A stretch of DNA of 7,338 nucleotides from Oligoflexales bacterium (GCA_015232735.1 JADFZC010000122.1:1-7338), one strand, 5' to 3'. Positions 1-6,960 are shown, numbered from the stretch's first letter. Notes: generated by a model from the sequence alone, not told the origin. Translations and numbers: made by a program.

Positions 1-1218
1 GGGACGTCTGACAATTCCGGCAGAACGGCAATCAATAGTGAAACAGCCGGCAGTGACAGAACCGACGGTATGACGGACAGTAATAAGGAAGACAGGGAAT
101 CCTCGCCAGTACCTTCAAATGGGGAGGGTACGCCTCCTTCAACAGTCGTCACAACTTCTGATGGAAAGAATGGAGCCTCCGAGGCCGGTACGGGTACAGA
201 CAGCTCCAGTACTCACACTGCGCTCAAGTGTGCCAAGGGTTATACATGCTTTGCTCAAAGTGGAACGGACGTGGTATGGGTGATGAAGAACGATGGAAAT
301 GTCAACGGGCCTGCATGTCAAAGCGTGTGCGAAAGCGCTTTGTCTGAAAACTGTTCCTACTATTCCGGCAATAAGGGGCAGCCTTGCGGAAGTGCCAATA
401 TCGCCGGTTTTGCGAAGATAGCCGCCGGTTTGGGTTTCAAGTGCCGGCAAGGTGGCTGTTGGTCGTCCGTTTCCCCTGGCGAAGGCCTTGTTCTGGTGTC
501 CATCGCCACAGATGCTGGTGGTTCCAAAGCATGTTATTTTCCCAAAGAGACAAATCTCAGCTGTTCGATCGACCCGGGAAATGCCAATTGTTATGGAGAA
601 AGATACTCATCTGTTTGCCCCTGCGTTGCAAAGGCTCTGGACCAGGCGTGTATTTGGGACTGTCCCCCGCATAACACGACCAGAGCTTTCTGGAAAACCA
701 AAGGGACGAGTTGTTTGGAGCGAATCAATTACTGGAGGAAAAAAGCATGCGAAGAGGGATGGGCGGAGTGCCCTCCTGCCGGATTGCCTCCCATGGTGGA
801 ATGCACTGCGTGCCATGAGTGTACCAACTCCGAGGCGGATTGGGATAGTCGCAATGGTTCCCATTCTTCATTTATGCGCTGCGGAGAATTGGTACAGGGC
901 GAAGGTGGAGGTGCAACCTGTGCTGCAGCCATAGATGGACTTGTGAGTGAACGGGCTCCGGACAAGAACGGAGTCATGCGGTGCACCGGGCATTGTGGGC
1001 CTATCGTGGCTCCTGGCTGTCAAACCTTCAGCTGGGGAAAGGCACGGGATTCGAATTTCTACACATTTAATTGGGGCTCGTGCAATGCGAGTCAATGCAA
1101 AAGCTACTGCGACAACAACCCGGGAACTTGCTTTACTCTTCCTGGTTCGACTCAAATGACCTGTGATAATAGCGGCACTGGAATTGAACCTGGGCCCAAG
1201 AGGCCAACGTGCCCATAA
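1..1218 (+). CDS. Cys-rich, probably secreted protein (5' partial)
   Basis: The frame is open from the first base to a TAA at 1216-1218, giving 405 visible residues. The ATG at 70 has no Shine-Dalgarno sequence and the frame stays open to its left, so the true start and any signal peptide lie outside the window. Residues 1 to about 75 are a low-complexity Ser/Thr/Gly/Asp/Glu linker of the kind that tethers exported domains. Residues 77-405 hold 32 cysteines, nearly one residue in ten, which points to a disulfide-stabilised extracytoplasmic fold. A Cys spacing module, C-x3-C-x7-C-x10-C at residues 106-129, recurs as C-x3-C-x6-C-x10-C at 366-388, so the Cys-rich part may contain duplicated domains. 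I do not recognise the family; no catalytic motif stands out. The gene converges on the next one with 74 bases between them. That it is exported is inference from composition alone. Confidence 0.85.
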   Translation, partial: GTSDNSGRTAINSETAGSDRTDGMTDSNKEDRESSPVPSNGEGTPPSTVVTTSDGKNGASEAGTGTDSSSTHTALKCAKGYTCFAQSGTDVVWVMKNDGNVNGPACQSVCESALSENCSYYSGNKGQPCGSANIAGFAKIAAGLGFKCRQGGCWSSVSPGEGLVLVSIATDAGGSKACYFPKETNLSCSIDPGNANCYGERYSSVCPCVAKALDQACIWDCPPHNTTRAFWKTKGTSCLERINYWRKKACEEGWAECPPAGLPPMVECTACHECTNSEADWDSRNGSHSSFMRCGELVQGEGGGATCAAAIDGLVSERAPDKNGVMRCTGHCGPIVAPGCQTFSWGKARDSNFYTFNWGSCNASQCKSYCDNNPGTCFTLPGSTQMTCDNSGTGIEPGPKRPTCP

Positions 1219-1292
1219 TGGACAAAGTAAATTGTCATGGTTTTTGCAGCCCTTGCCACAATGCGGGCACGGCCAGGATTTTCAATAATAAG

Positions 1293-2399
1293 TCAATACC
1301 CATGTGCTTCTTTGACTGCGACAGCAACATTATGCCAGCTGATGTCGGAAGGCAGGGTGCATGAAGCCCCAAGTATAAACCTTGCAGGTGCATTTTGGAG
1401 AATCGAATGGACCTCGGCGGCAATTTCCCTCTCACTTCCGGAGTAGATCACCCCTTTTTTATCGATACCCCCCATAAATGGACGACCGAAAAAATCGTAC
1501 AGCCCGGCCGGAGTCAAAAGGGTTTTGCCAAGTTTTAGACTGCAGTTGACCACGTCGCCAGGATAATCAAGATAACTGGAGAGGTCATCGTAATCGCCGA
1601 GGTAGTCGCAGATATGAAGGATATTCAGCCGGGTCCGCAAAACCGCTTCACCCATGACGGAAAGGTCGTACGGCTTTACATAACGGTCAAAAATCCCTTT
1701 ATCGGCAAACCGCCCCTGTTCACCCCCTTGAGTGCACAGCAAAAAACCATCCACTCCGAGACGCACTGCTTCGCGCACATATACTTTGAGGCTTTCCGCA
1801 ATTGTTTCAAATCCCCTTCTGACAGCCTCCGGGTCTTCATTGAGATGGCGGGTGAGCAAATCGTCGGTCACAGTATGGCCTGCACACATGCAGGGCGAAT
1901 ACAGGGTGGCGACAACGGGTCTTTCCTTGCCCGTTTCCCTTATCACACCCTTGATTACCTCAAGCGGCTCCTCGAAAAAGTCCGCCCCATAAAATGGCAT
2001 CTTCGTCCAGTCGCACGGCTTTTTGATTTTATCCAGGGAGGGAAACAGCTTTTCGTATTGAACCTTGGCCAAGTCAAGATCGCAAAAACGCACATACTCG
2101 ATATGGCGTCTGATTGCAGCCTCGCCCTTTTTGAATTCGCCGCCAAAATGCAGAAAAAAGGCGCCGGGAACATAATCCACGTTTCCGTGATGGATGGTGT
2201 TCCATATCCTCTCCCTGCGGTCGGCGGGTGCGCCGGAAGCAGCATTGGCTTTTTTCAAAATTGCATGGCCATGGAGCCTTCCGCCCGCAATCACCATGCC
2301 TGCGGCACCAATCCCATATAGGAACTGCCGCCTCGTAATACCGGCCTCAGTATTTTTTCCGGATATAAGAGTCTTCAGCGTTTCATTTTTTTGATTCAT
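1293..2399 (-). CDS. Tat-signal URO-D/corrinoid methyltransferase superfamily protein
   Basis: This is a 368-residue protein with a twin-arginine signal: TRRQFLY at residues 22-28, then a hydrophobic stretch (29-40) and a possible signal peptidase site after ANA (51-53). The mature part reads as the uroporphyrinogen decarboxylase (PF01208) TIM-barrel superfamily. Visible landmarks are LGVDGFLL (214-221), LHICD (261-265), GGIDKKG (310-316) and LGASCTLPSD (343-352). The H262-x-C264 pair plus C347 matches the zinc-ligand pattern of the methylcobamide:thiol methyltransferases (MtaA/MtbA/CmuA type) better than decarboxylase haem synthesis. Family knowledge would suggest methyl transfer from a corrinoid to a thiol; the actual substrate is unknown and no corrinoid protein is encoded nearby. 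The ATG at 2397-2399 follows GGGAG by 4 bases. Export is unusual for this superfamily, though Tat-tagged members occur in environmental bacteria. Superfamily assignment is firm; the specific reaction is not. Confidence 0.88.
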   Translation of the reverse strand: MNQKNETLKTLISGKNTEAGITRRQFLYGIGAAGMVIAGGRLHGHAILKKANAASGAPADRRERIWNTIHHGNVDYVPGAFFLHFGGEFKKGEAAIRRHIEYVRFCDLDLAKVQYEKLFPSLDKIKKPCDWTKMPFYGADFFEEPLEVIKGVIRETGKERPVVATLYSPCMCAGHTVTDDLLTRHLNEDPEAVRRGFETIAESLKVYVREAVRLGVDGFLLCTQGGEQGRFADKGIFDRYVKPYDLSVMGEAVLRTRLNILHICDYLGDYDDLSSYLDYPGDVVNCSLKLGKTLLTPAGLYDFFGRPFMGGIDKKGVIYSGSEREIAAEVHSILQNAPARFILGASCTLPSDISWHNVAVAVKEAHGY

Positions 2400-2481
2400 G
2401 GCACTCCCAAATTTTACTGGCTGTAACAGGTTGATATTTCATGACAGATCCCTCGATTCAGAGTTAAGGACATGGTTTGAA

Positions 2482-2510
2482 ATATTATCTTTATTGTTAT
2501 AGTGATACAA
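2482..2510 (-). promoter_or_regulatory. Weak candidate promoter for the URO-D-like gene
   Basis: On the minus strand, TTGTAT (2505-2510) and TAATAT (2482-2487) are separated by 17 bases. This resembles a sigma-70 promoter with three of six and four of six consensus matches. It would give a leader of about 75 bases before the ATG at 2399. The same AT-rich stretch lies just upstream of the divergent HDOD gene. On the plus strand it contains TTGAAA (2477-2482) and TATAGT (2498-2503), with a poor 15-base spacing. The region is probably the shared control region of both genes; the exact elements are guesses. Confidence 0.25.
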
Positions 2511-2548
2511 TTAAATCTTTTGAACAATATTTTTTGGGTTGTGAAAAT

Positions 2549-3634
2549 ATGAGTACAGAATTTCCCGTGAAAAAATGTCTGACTTGCGGAAGAGAATTCA
2601 AGTGTGAACAGGATATCCTGAATTACGGCAGCAGGTGGCGCCTCTGTTCAAAATCCAACTTATGGTTTAACTGCTCGTGCGGTTCAACTTTGATGGTCTC
2701 AAAGGGCAAGTTCGACTGGTATTCGCCTGAAATGGTTTTGAGTGAAAACGCAAGGGTTGTTTTTAATAAGCTTCCAGCCTTAAGTTCACTGCCGAGCATA
2801 CCGACAGCCGTCATGGAGCTTCAGCAGCTCATCCAAAATGAAAATGTAACGTCGAAACAGCTTTCTCTGGCCCTGAAGCATGAGCCCATCATCAGCGGGA
2901 AAATATTAAAAATAGCCAACAACCTGAAATGCGGCGACAGTGCCGAAGAGATAGAGTCCCTGGAACATGCGATCAGCTACGTTGGCTTAAAAACAATGAA
3001 TGATATCATCTCAGTAGCTGCTATCAGCGGATTCACGACGATGTGCCGGATTTTCGACACCGATCAATTTTGGGACGAGTCCCTCCTGACAGGACGGATT
3101 GCCGAACACCTGGCCCGCAGGTTTTGTCCCGATATCATTCCCGATGAAGCATATCTTGCGGGCTGCCTGTGCAATATTGGCAAAATGGTCATGGCCATCT
3201 GCTTTCCTGAAGATGCCGATATGATAGCCAGCGGGGAAAGGAATCTTTCAGATTTATGCCCGTGGGCCTATGGTGAAATAATAGTCGGAAAATACGGCGT
3301 GAAGCACACGGTCCTTGGTGAGATAGGCGCCTCCTTCTGGGGGATGCCTGATTTTGCAATTGAAGCTGCCAGCTGTCACCACAAAAAACCCTCTTCTCCA
3401 AGAGCTTCGGAAAATGTGGATTTTGGCGAACTTTCAGGATTCGCCAATCAGCTATCACACTGGCTGAGGCTTGAGCCTTTCAAGATAGACCAGGAGCTTC
3501 TTCGAGGTTTCAGACTGAAATTTGGCTTTTCAAGCGATCAGGCACTGGAGGAGTATGTCGAAGGTATAATGCACCTGTGTTCAGAGAAAATGTTTGCGGA
3601 GGAAAGATCGAAAGATCATAAAAAAAAAGCATAA
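2549..3634 (+). CDS. HDOD-domain regulatory protein with N-terminal Cys-pair segment
   Basis: The 361-residue product has two parts. Residues 10-44 contain C10-x2-C13, C19, C33 and C42-x-C44, a spacing like a zinc ribbon. From about residue 75 to 280 lies an HDOD domain, with LPALSSLPSIP at 75-85, then the helical core ILKIANNL, AISYVGLKTM, FWDESLL and AYLAGCLCNIGK. At the position where true HD phosphohydrolases have HD (HDIGK), this protein has C208-N209-IGK, so it cannot bind metal there. That is normal for HDOD proteins, which act as non-catalytic signalling or adaptor domains rather than nucleotide phosphodiesterases. No signal peptide is seen, so it is cytoplasmic. The start is uncertain. 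ATG 2549 has only a weak Shine-Dalgarno, while TTG 2477, in frame, follows AAGGA (2466-2470) by 6 bases and would add 24 residues. I prefer 2549 because the added codons are AT-rich and overlap the promoter-like region. Confidence 0.9.
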   Translation: MSTEFPVKKCLTCGREFKCEQDILNYGSRWRLCSKSNLWFNCSCGSTLMVSKGKFDWYSPEMVLSENARVVFNKLPALSSLPSIPTAVMELQQLIQNENVTSKQLSLALKHEPIISGKILKIANNLKCGDSAEEIESLEHAISYVGLKTMNDIISVAAISGFTTMCRIFDTDQFWDESLLTGRIAEHLARRFCPDIIPDEAYLAGCLCNIGKMVMAICFPEDADMIASGERNLSDLCPWAYGEIIVGKYGVKHTVLGEIGASFWGMPDFAIEAASCHHKKPSSPRASENVDFGELSGFANQLSHWLRLEPFKIDQELLRGFRLKFGFSSDQALEEYVEGIMHLCSEKMFAEERSKDHKKKA

Positions 3635-3750
3635 TCCTAAAATCACCTGTCTTCTTTCAGTCCTTGAAGCCATGTTGACTACCGGTCCGATAGCCATGCC
3701 CCATGGACTTCTGATTCACGATCATCTCGAACTGGAATTCTGTGTATATA

Positions 3751-3783
3751 TGCCTGTTAAGTTGAAAAAAACAGGCAGTTTTT
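3751..3783 (+). terminator. Rho-independent terminator after the HDOD gene
   Basis: TGCCTGTT (3751-3758) pairs perfectly with AACAGGCA (3770-3777), an 8-base stem with an 11-base A-rich loop. It is followed by G and a five-T run (3779-3783). It sits about 117 bases beyond the HDOD stop codon and well before the next gene, so it probably ends HDOD transcription and makes the coiled-coil gene a separate unit. Confidence 0.7.
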
Positions 3784-4040
3784 ATTGCTACTCTCAAGAC
3801 TGGCAAAACAGCTGTCAATTTTTTGTCGCTGGCCAAAATCCGCTCAAGATGAGGTTTTTTACGAGTCCCGTTCTAAATTATTTAATGGAATAAACCGATA
3901 AACAGTGAAATGAGAATTTTTTATTTCTATGCATTCCCGGTCGGTTAAAAAACTGTGCGAGATGGAGCCCTGGCGGAAATAATTTGTTTGTTCATTTTAG
4001 TGAAAGAATACTTTTATTCTATTGTGCATTCTCAGTGAGA

Positions 4041-4049
4041 AAGGAAAGG
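4041..4049 (+). promoter_or_regulatory. Shine-Dalgarno site fixing the coiled-coil start
   Basis: AAGGAAAGG lies directly before ATG 4053, with AAGGA (4041-4045) at a 7-base spacing. The upstream in-frame TTG at 3984 has no such site, so the protein most likely starts MSQTKIGG and not 23 residues earlier. Confidence 0.8.
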
Positions 4050-4052
4050 CTA

Positions 4053-5846
4053 ATGAGTCAGACAAAAATCGGCGGCATTTCAATACCTCTTCCGGATACC
4101 ATGTCGGGGAATATGGAAAACACAAATGAACAGAACTCGGAAGAAAAAGCGCCCGAAGGCGGAGAAAAGCAGGATCAAACCAAAAAGGCGGAGAAAGCCC
4201 ATGAGGTTGTTGCCGATCATGTCCAGAGACAGATCGTGGAATATACAGCGAAAGTTGAGTATCTGGGTCATCAGATCGAAATTTTGCTCAGCCAGGCCGA
4301 GAGATATAAAAAAGCCACCCAGAGCGCCAAGGAGGATTATGAGGTCGCCAGGCGTGATCTTGAAAAATACGAAGCTTCCATTCAGGAAAACCGTAAACTC
4401 AATCAGGATTTGATTTTTGAAATAAACAACAACCGGACAACGATACGGACATTGAACGAAGAAATCAAAACATTAAGTGAAGCGATCGAGAATCTGCGCG
4501 AAAAAAATGAAGCCCTGATTCAGGAGGAATCCTGCAAGGTGGCGGAGAAAATACAGGAAATCAAAAAAGAACTGCAAATGCAGCAGGAGGAACTCCAGAG
4601 TGAATTTGAAAGCAAAAAGAATCATACAATATCAGAGTTTGAAATCTTTAAGAAGGGAACATGGGAGGAATTTAAAAAGGAAACAGAAGATTTTCAAAAG
4701 GATCTGAAACGGAAAAAAGAGCAGGCAGCGGAGACTCTCCGTCAGCTGCTGGTTGATGGCAATAACAGGGCTGCCGCAATTGTCAAGGCTGCTGAAAATA
4801 CAAATTTGGAGATTCAGAGATCCTCGGAGGAGCAGTGCCTGAAACGGGAGGCCGAGTCGAGGAGGAAGGCGGCTGAAATTCTGGAGTCAGCGCAAAGGGA
4901 GGCCAATGAGCTGAGAACGGAAGCCCTGAAGGCGAAAAATGCCTATCTTGAAGAAAAGAACCTCAGTATTGCGAGAGTGAAATCAGCGGAAACCGAGACA
5001 ATGAGGAGGTGTGAGGAAATGGAGGTCACTGCGCAAAAAAGAGCCAATGAAATTGTGGCAATTGCGGAGGCAAGGGCACGAGGCATGGTGAATGAGGCGT
5101 CAGAAAAGGCGGCATCTTTGACAAGAGAATCCGAAAAAGTATCTGAGAACCTTATCAAACAGACCAGAGCCGAGCTTGCCAGGGAACATCAGGAACAGAA
5201 AAACCAATTGGCTGAAAAATTTGAGCTTGTGGAGGAGCAGTGTACCGAGGAGATAGATCGGGCACGCGAAGAAAGCCAGAAAATCATCGCTGAAGCGAAA
5301 GAAAGAGCACAAGCGATAATCGATTCTGCGAAGAGTGAATACGAATTCAAAATGGAAGAGACAAAGACTGAGAAAAAGGGAATCATCCAGCATGCCAAAT
5401 TTGAAGCTGCCCAGATCATATCTGAGGCGGAAAAGAAGGCAGAGCAGGTACTGGAAGCAGCGAAAAAACGGGGCTCCACTGTCGATTCAAGCATTGAGAA
5501 AATATTGATGGACGCCCATGAGGAAGCATCAAATGTTCGAAAGGCGGGCGAAGATTATGCAACCAAAGTGAGAAATGAGGTTCCAAGCCTTGCAAGATGG
5601 GAAGAGGAGCTTTCAAAAATAAGAAATGAGGAAAAATTCAAATTCGACAAGCTTATGCATTCGAAAATGCAAAACTTCAGAAGTTTCATGGATAAGGGAA
5701 TCAATGAATTGTTTCTCAGCCTTCCGCCAAAATACCAGAAGAGCAAAACCATCCAGGAGTTCGTTTCAATAATCCTGAAGCAGATCAATAAATCTTCGGC
5801 ATCAGTAAAACCTCCCGATGAGCAGGATACTCCCAAGGCGGTTTGA
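4053..5846 (+). CDS. Long coiled-coil protein with 11-residue repeats, scaffold-like
   Basis: This is a 597-residue, Glu/Lys/Gln/Ala-rich protein without signal peptide or membrane segment. Residues 1-45 are polar and probably disordered. Coiled coil runs from about 46 to 505. Its first half is heptad-like. From about 276 onward an 11-residue pattern appears (two hydrophobics, x2, Ala, x3, Ala, x2), for example ILESAQREANE at 276, IVAIAEARARG at 334, MVNEASEKAAS at 345, IIAEAKERAQA at 411 and IISEAEKKAEQ at 455. A short, more globular C-terminal part (about 515-580, containing FRSFMDKGINELFLSLPPKY) is followed by a polar tail. The repeat resembles that of DivIVA-like, FilP-like and ATP-synthase b-type stalks. 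The DivIVA N-terminal membrane-binding motif is absent, so I give no family name. A cytoskeletal, polar or complex-tethering scaffold is inference. It has its own Shine-Dalgarno and ends 9 bases from the convergent lipoprotein gene. Confidence 0.9.
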   Translation: MSQTKIGGISIPLPDTMSGNMENTNEQNSEEKAPEGGEKQDQTKKAEKAHEVVADHVQRQIVEYTAKVEYLGHQIEILLSQAERYKKATQSAKEDYEVARRDLEKYEASIQENRKLNQDLIFEINNNRTTIRTLNEEIKTLSEAIENLREKNEALIQEESCKVAEKIQEIKKELQMQQEELQSEFESKKNHTISEFEIFKKGTWEEFKKETEDFQKDLKRKKEQAAETLRQLLVDGNNRAAAIVKAAENTNLEIQRSSEEQCLKREAESRRKAAEILESAQREANELRTEALKAKNAYLEEKNLSIARVKSAETETMRRCEEMEVTAQKRANEIVAIAEARARGMVNEASEKAASLTRESEKVSENLIKQTRAELAREHQEQKNQLAEKFELVEEQCTEEIDRAREESQKIIAEAKERAQAIIDSAKSEYEFKMEETKTEKKGIIQHAKFEAAQIISEAEKKAEQVLEAAKKRGSTVDSSIEKILMDAHEEASNVRKAGEDYATKVRNEVPSLARWEEELSKIRNEEKFKFDKLMHSKMQNFRSFMDKGINELFLSLPPKYQKSKTIQEFVSIILKQINKSSASVKPPDEQDTPKAV

Positions 5847-5855
5847 GAACGGATA

Positions 5856-6524
5856 TCAATTGTAATGTCTCATGCACGACTTGTATGCGGCATCATATAT
5901 CGCCTTGCCGGTAAAAACAGTTGCCGTAAGTCCACCCGCGACCGTGACAAGCTCAACTCCCTGTGCCGTAGTTGCAGCGGACACTCCTGCAGCCGCACCT
6001 GCTGCGACAATGCCGGTCCCGGCAGTTGCCATGGTGACTGCGGCAGCTGTGGAATATATGATAAGCGATGGCGCGAAAGCAGCCAAACCCGCAGCCGCCC
6101 GACACCTTATCCTTTGGGAGCGAGTCGACAGCAATTGGAAGGCCGGCTTGTTTTTCTGCGCTTTTCTGATGAGATCGAGTGCGCTTTCGGTGTTTAATGA
6201 TTTTGATGAAAAATTGGAATCTCCGGCATCGGGGTAGGAATCGATGATATAGACCGCCATCGGTTTTTCAGAATCTATCTCGTCGAACTTCTCGGGCAGC
6301 CTGATCGTATAGCATTCACCGCCTTCGACGATAATCTTCTTATTCGTAACCATCTGTTTCACATTATCGGCGCAGGGCTCAAAGTCCGCCGAATCCGCCT
6401 CAAGATAATATGTGGCACTGCTCTGGCTTTGCAGCTGGCTTTCCCCTGCCACCTCCGAATCAGGCTGATTTTTCTTGCATCCGAAGAAGACAGTGAAGAT
6501 GACAGTCCACCAAATTTTTTTCAT
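5856..6524 (-). CDS. Small lipoprotein with Gly/Ala-rich hydrophobic C-terminal region
   Basis: The 222-residue product starts MKKIWW, has a short hydrophobic core (residues 4-14) and a lipobox-like FFGC (13-16), so Cys16 is the likely acylated residue. The next residues are Lys-Lys-Asn, with no Asp at +2, which by the enterobacterial rule favours the outer membrane. Residues 17-134 are polar, with C51 and C71 possibly forming a disulfide. A basic patch, RSQRIRCR (135-142), precedes a hydrophobic, Ala/Gly-rich stretch (143-206) with glycine-zipper spacing at G169, G171, G176 and G180; it is long enough for two membrane passes. C141 and C217 flank this stretch. The ATG is preceded by AGGGAGA with about 8 bases spacing. 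I do not recognise the family. A lipid-anchored protein with an additional membrane-inserting region could be a pore-forming, channel or stress protein, but nothing here proves it. Confidence 0.82.
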   Translation of the reverse strand: MKKIWWTVIFTVFFGCKKNQPDSEVAGESQLQSQSSATYYLEADSADFEPCADNVKQMVTNKKIIVEGGECYTIRLPEKFDEIDSEKPMAVYIIDSYPDAGDSNFSSKSLNTESALDLIRKAQKNKPAFQLLSTRSQRIRCRAAAGLAAFAPSLIIYSTAAAVTMATAGTGIVAAGAAAGVSAATTAQGVELVTVAGGLTATVFTGKAIYDAAYKSCMRHYN

Positions 6525-6585
6525 TTTGCAGTTCTCCCTTTTTTATATGAATCTCATCTTGTTTCTGATTTTTTATGATTTAATT

Positions 6586-6620
6586 CCTGCTTTGCGGAAA
6601 AGCAGGCTGAAAGACAGCCT
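6586..6620 (-). promoter_or_regulatory. Two overlapping, mutually exclusive hairpins upstream of the lipoprotein gene
   Basis: Hairpin B is CCTGCTTT (6586-6593) with AAAGCAGG (6599-6606), 8 bases, 5-base loop. Hairpin A is AGGCTG (6604-6609) with CAGCCT (6615-6620), 6 bases, 5-base loop. They share three bases (6604-6606), so an RNA cannot form both fully. On the minus strand they lie 62 to 96 bases before the lipoprotein ATG, where a leader could be. Neither is followed by a T-run, so they are not ordinary terminators. An attenuator-like or protein-binding role is inference. Confidence 0.35.
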
Positions 6621-6729
6621 TACTACTTCAATAATAGTGCCAAATATTGGGACGCAGTGAACATATGGACCTGTTCATGACTTTAGTCGATGAATCCGAA
6701 TGGATCGGCCCTCTCTGCTTAAGGCTGTC
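6613..6729. repeat. 10-base inverted repeat enclosing further stem-loops
   Basis: GACAGCCTTA (6613-6622) is perfectly complementary to TAAGGCTGTC (6720-6729). Inside lies TGAACA (6658-6663) with TGTTCA (6672-6677), a 6-base stem and 8-base loop, and a small ATCC/GGAT stem (6694-6705). The left arm overlaps hairpin A, adding a third alternative pairing. It may be a structured RNA or a decayed palindromic element; no coding potential supports either. Confidence 0.4.
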
Positions 6730-6960
6730 GGCAGGATGATTCATTTTCATTGACCTATGTGAAGTGTCAAATGTTTTGTCACCGTTCATATTAAAGAACA
6801 TGCCAAAGCAAAGTGCCCAAATCCCGGACTCACGTAGAGGCGATGGCTAAAGCCTGCGCCAAAGCCCATGACAAAAACCGGACCGTAAATATTGCGGCAT
6901 GGTAACTGTCCTGGCCTCTTGGAGATGTTATAAAAATATGCTAATAGGTCAATGGCACTA

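Larger units (their letters stand above)
3635..4052. other. Intergenic region, 418 bases, one terminator, no gene
   Basis: This gap between the HDOD and coiled-coil genes holds the stem-loop terminator at 3751-3783. Further right it is AT-rich, with TTTGTTTGTTC around 3983-3993, and probably contains the promoter of the coiled-coil gene, but no pair of hexamers with good spacing convinced me. A frame running through 3594-3893 overlaps the HDOD gene end and crosses the terminator; it has no codon or motif support, so I do not call it a gene. Confidence 0.6.
6525..6957. other. Structured intergenic region, no convincing gene
   Basis: This 433-base stretch between the lipoprotein start and the palindromic elements has no reading frame with both a plausible start and Shine-Dalgarno. 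It contains several short inverted repeats between 6586 and 6770, described separately. On the minus strand a 57-codon open frame without an initiator (about 6786-6962) lies next to element 1 and might be a gene remnant. The promoter of the lipoprotein gene should lie at its left edge, but I could not define it. Confidence 0.6.

Noticed and set aside
1221..1245. Terminator between the two convergent genes at the left
   Set aside because: GACAA/TTGTC (1221-1225, 1232-1236) gives only a 5-base AT-containing stem, and the T-run starts four bases later; too weak to call.
1614..2321. 235-codon open frame on the plus strand
   Set aside because: It lies wholly antisense to the URO-D-like gene, whose product has clear family motifs; no Shine-Dalgarno or recognisable domain in the antisense frame.
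3594..3893. 99-codon frame after the HDOD gene
   Set aside because: It overlaps the HDOD 3' end and runs through the stem-loop terminator at 3751-3783; no start with a ribosome site and no motif.
3971..3986. Sigma-54 promoter before the coiled-coil gene
   Set aside because: TGGCGG resembles the -24 element, but no GC-containing -12 element occurs at the required spacing.
6475..6660. Small hydrophobic frame on the plus strand (inner ATG at 6547)
   Set aside because: It is antisense to the lipoprotein signal region, has no Shine-Dalgarno at either ATG, and its hydrophobicity follows from the AT-rich sequence.
6750..6783. IS21-like insertion sequence end
   Set aside because: GTGTCAAATGTTTTGTCACC resembles the repeated GTCA motifs of some insertion-sequence ends, but there is no transposase, matching end or target duplication.
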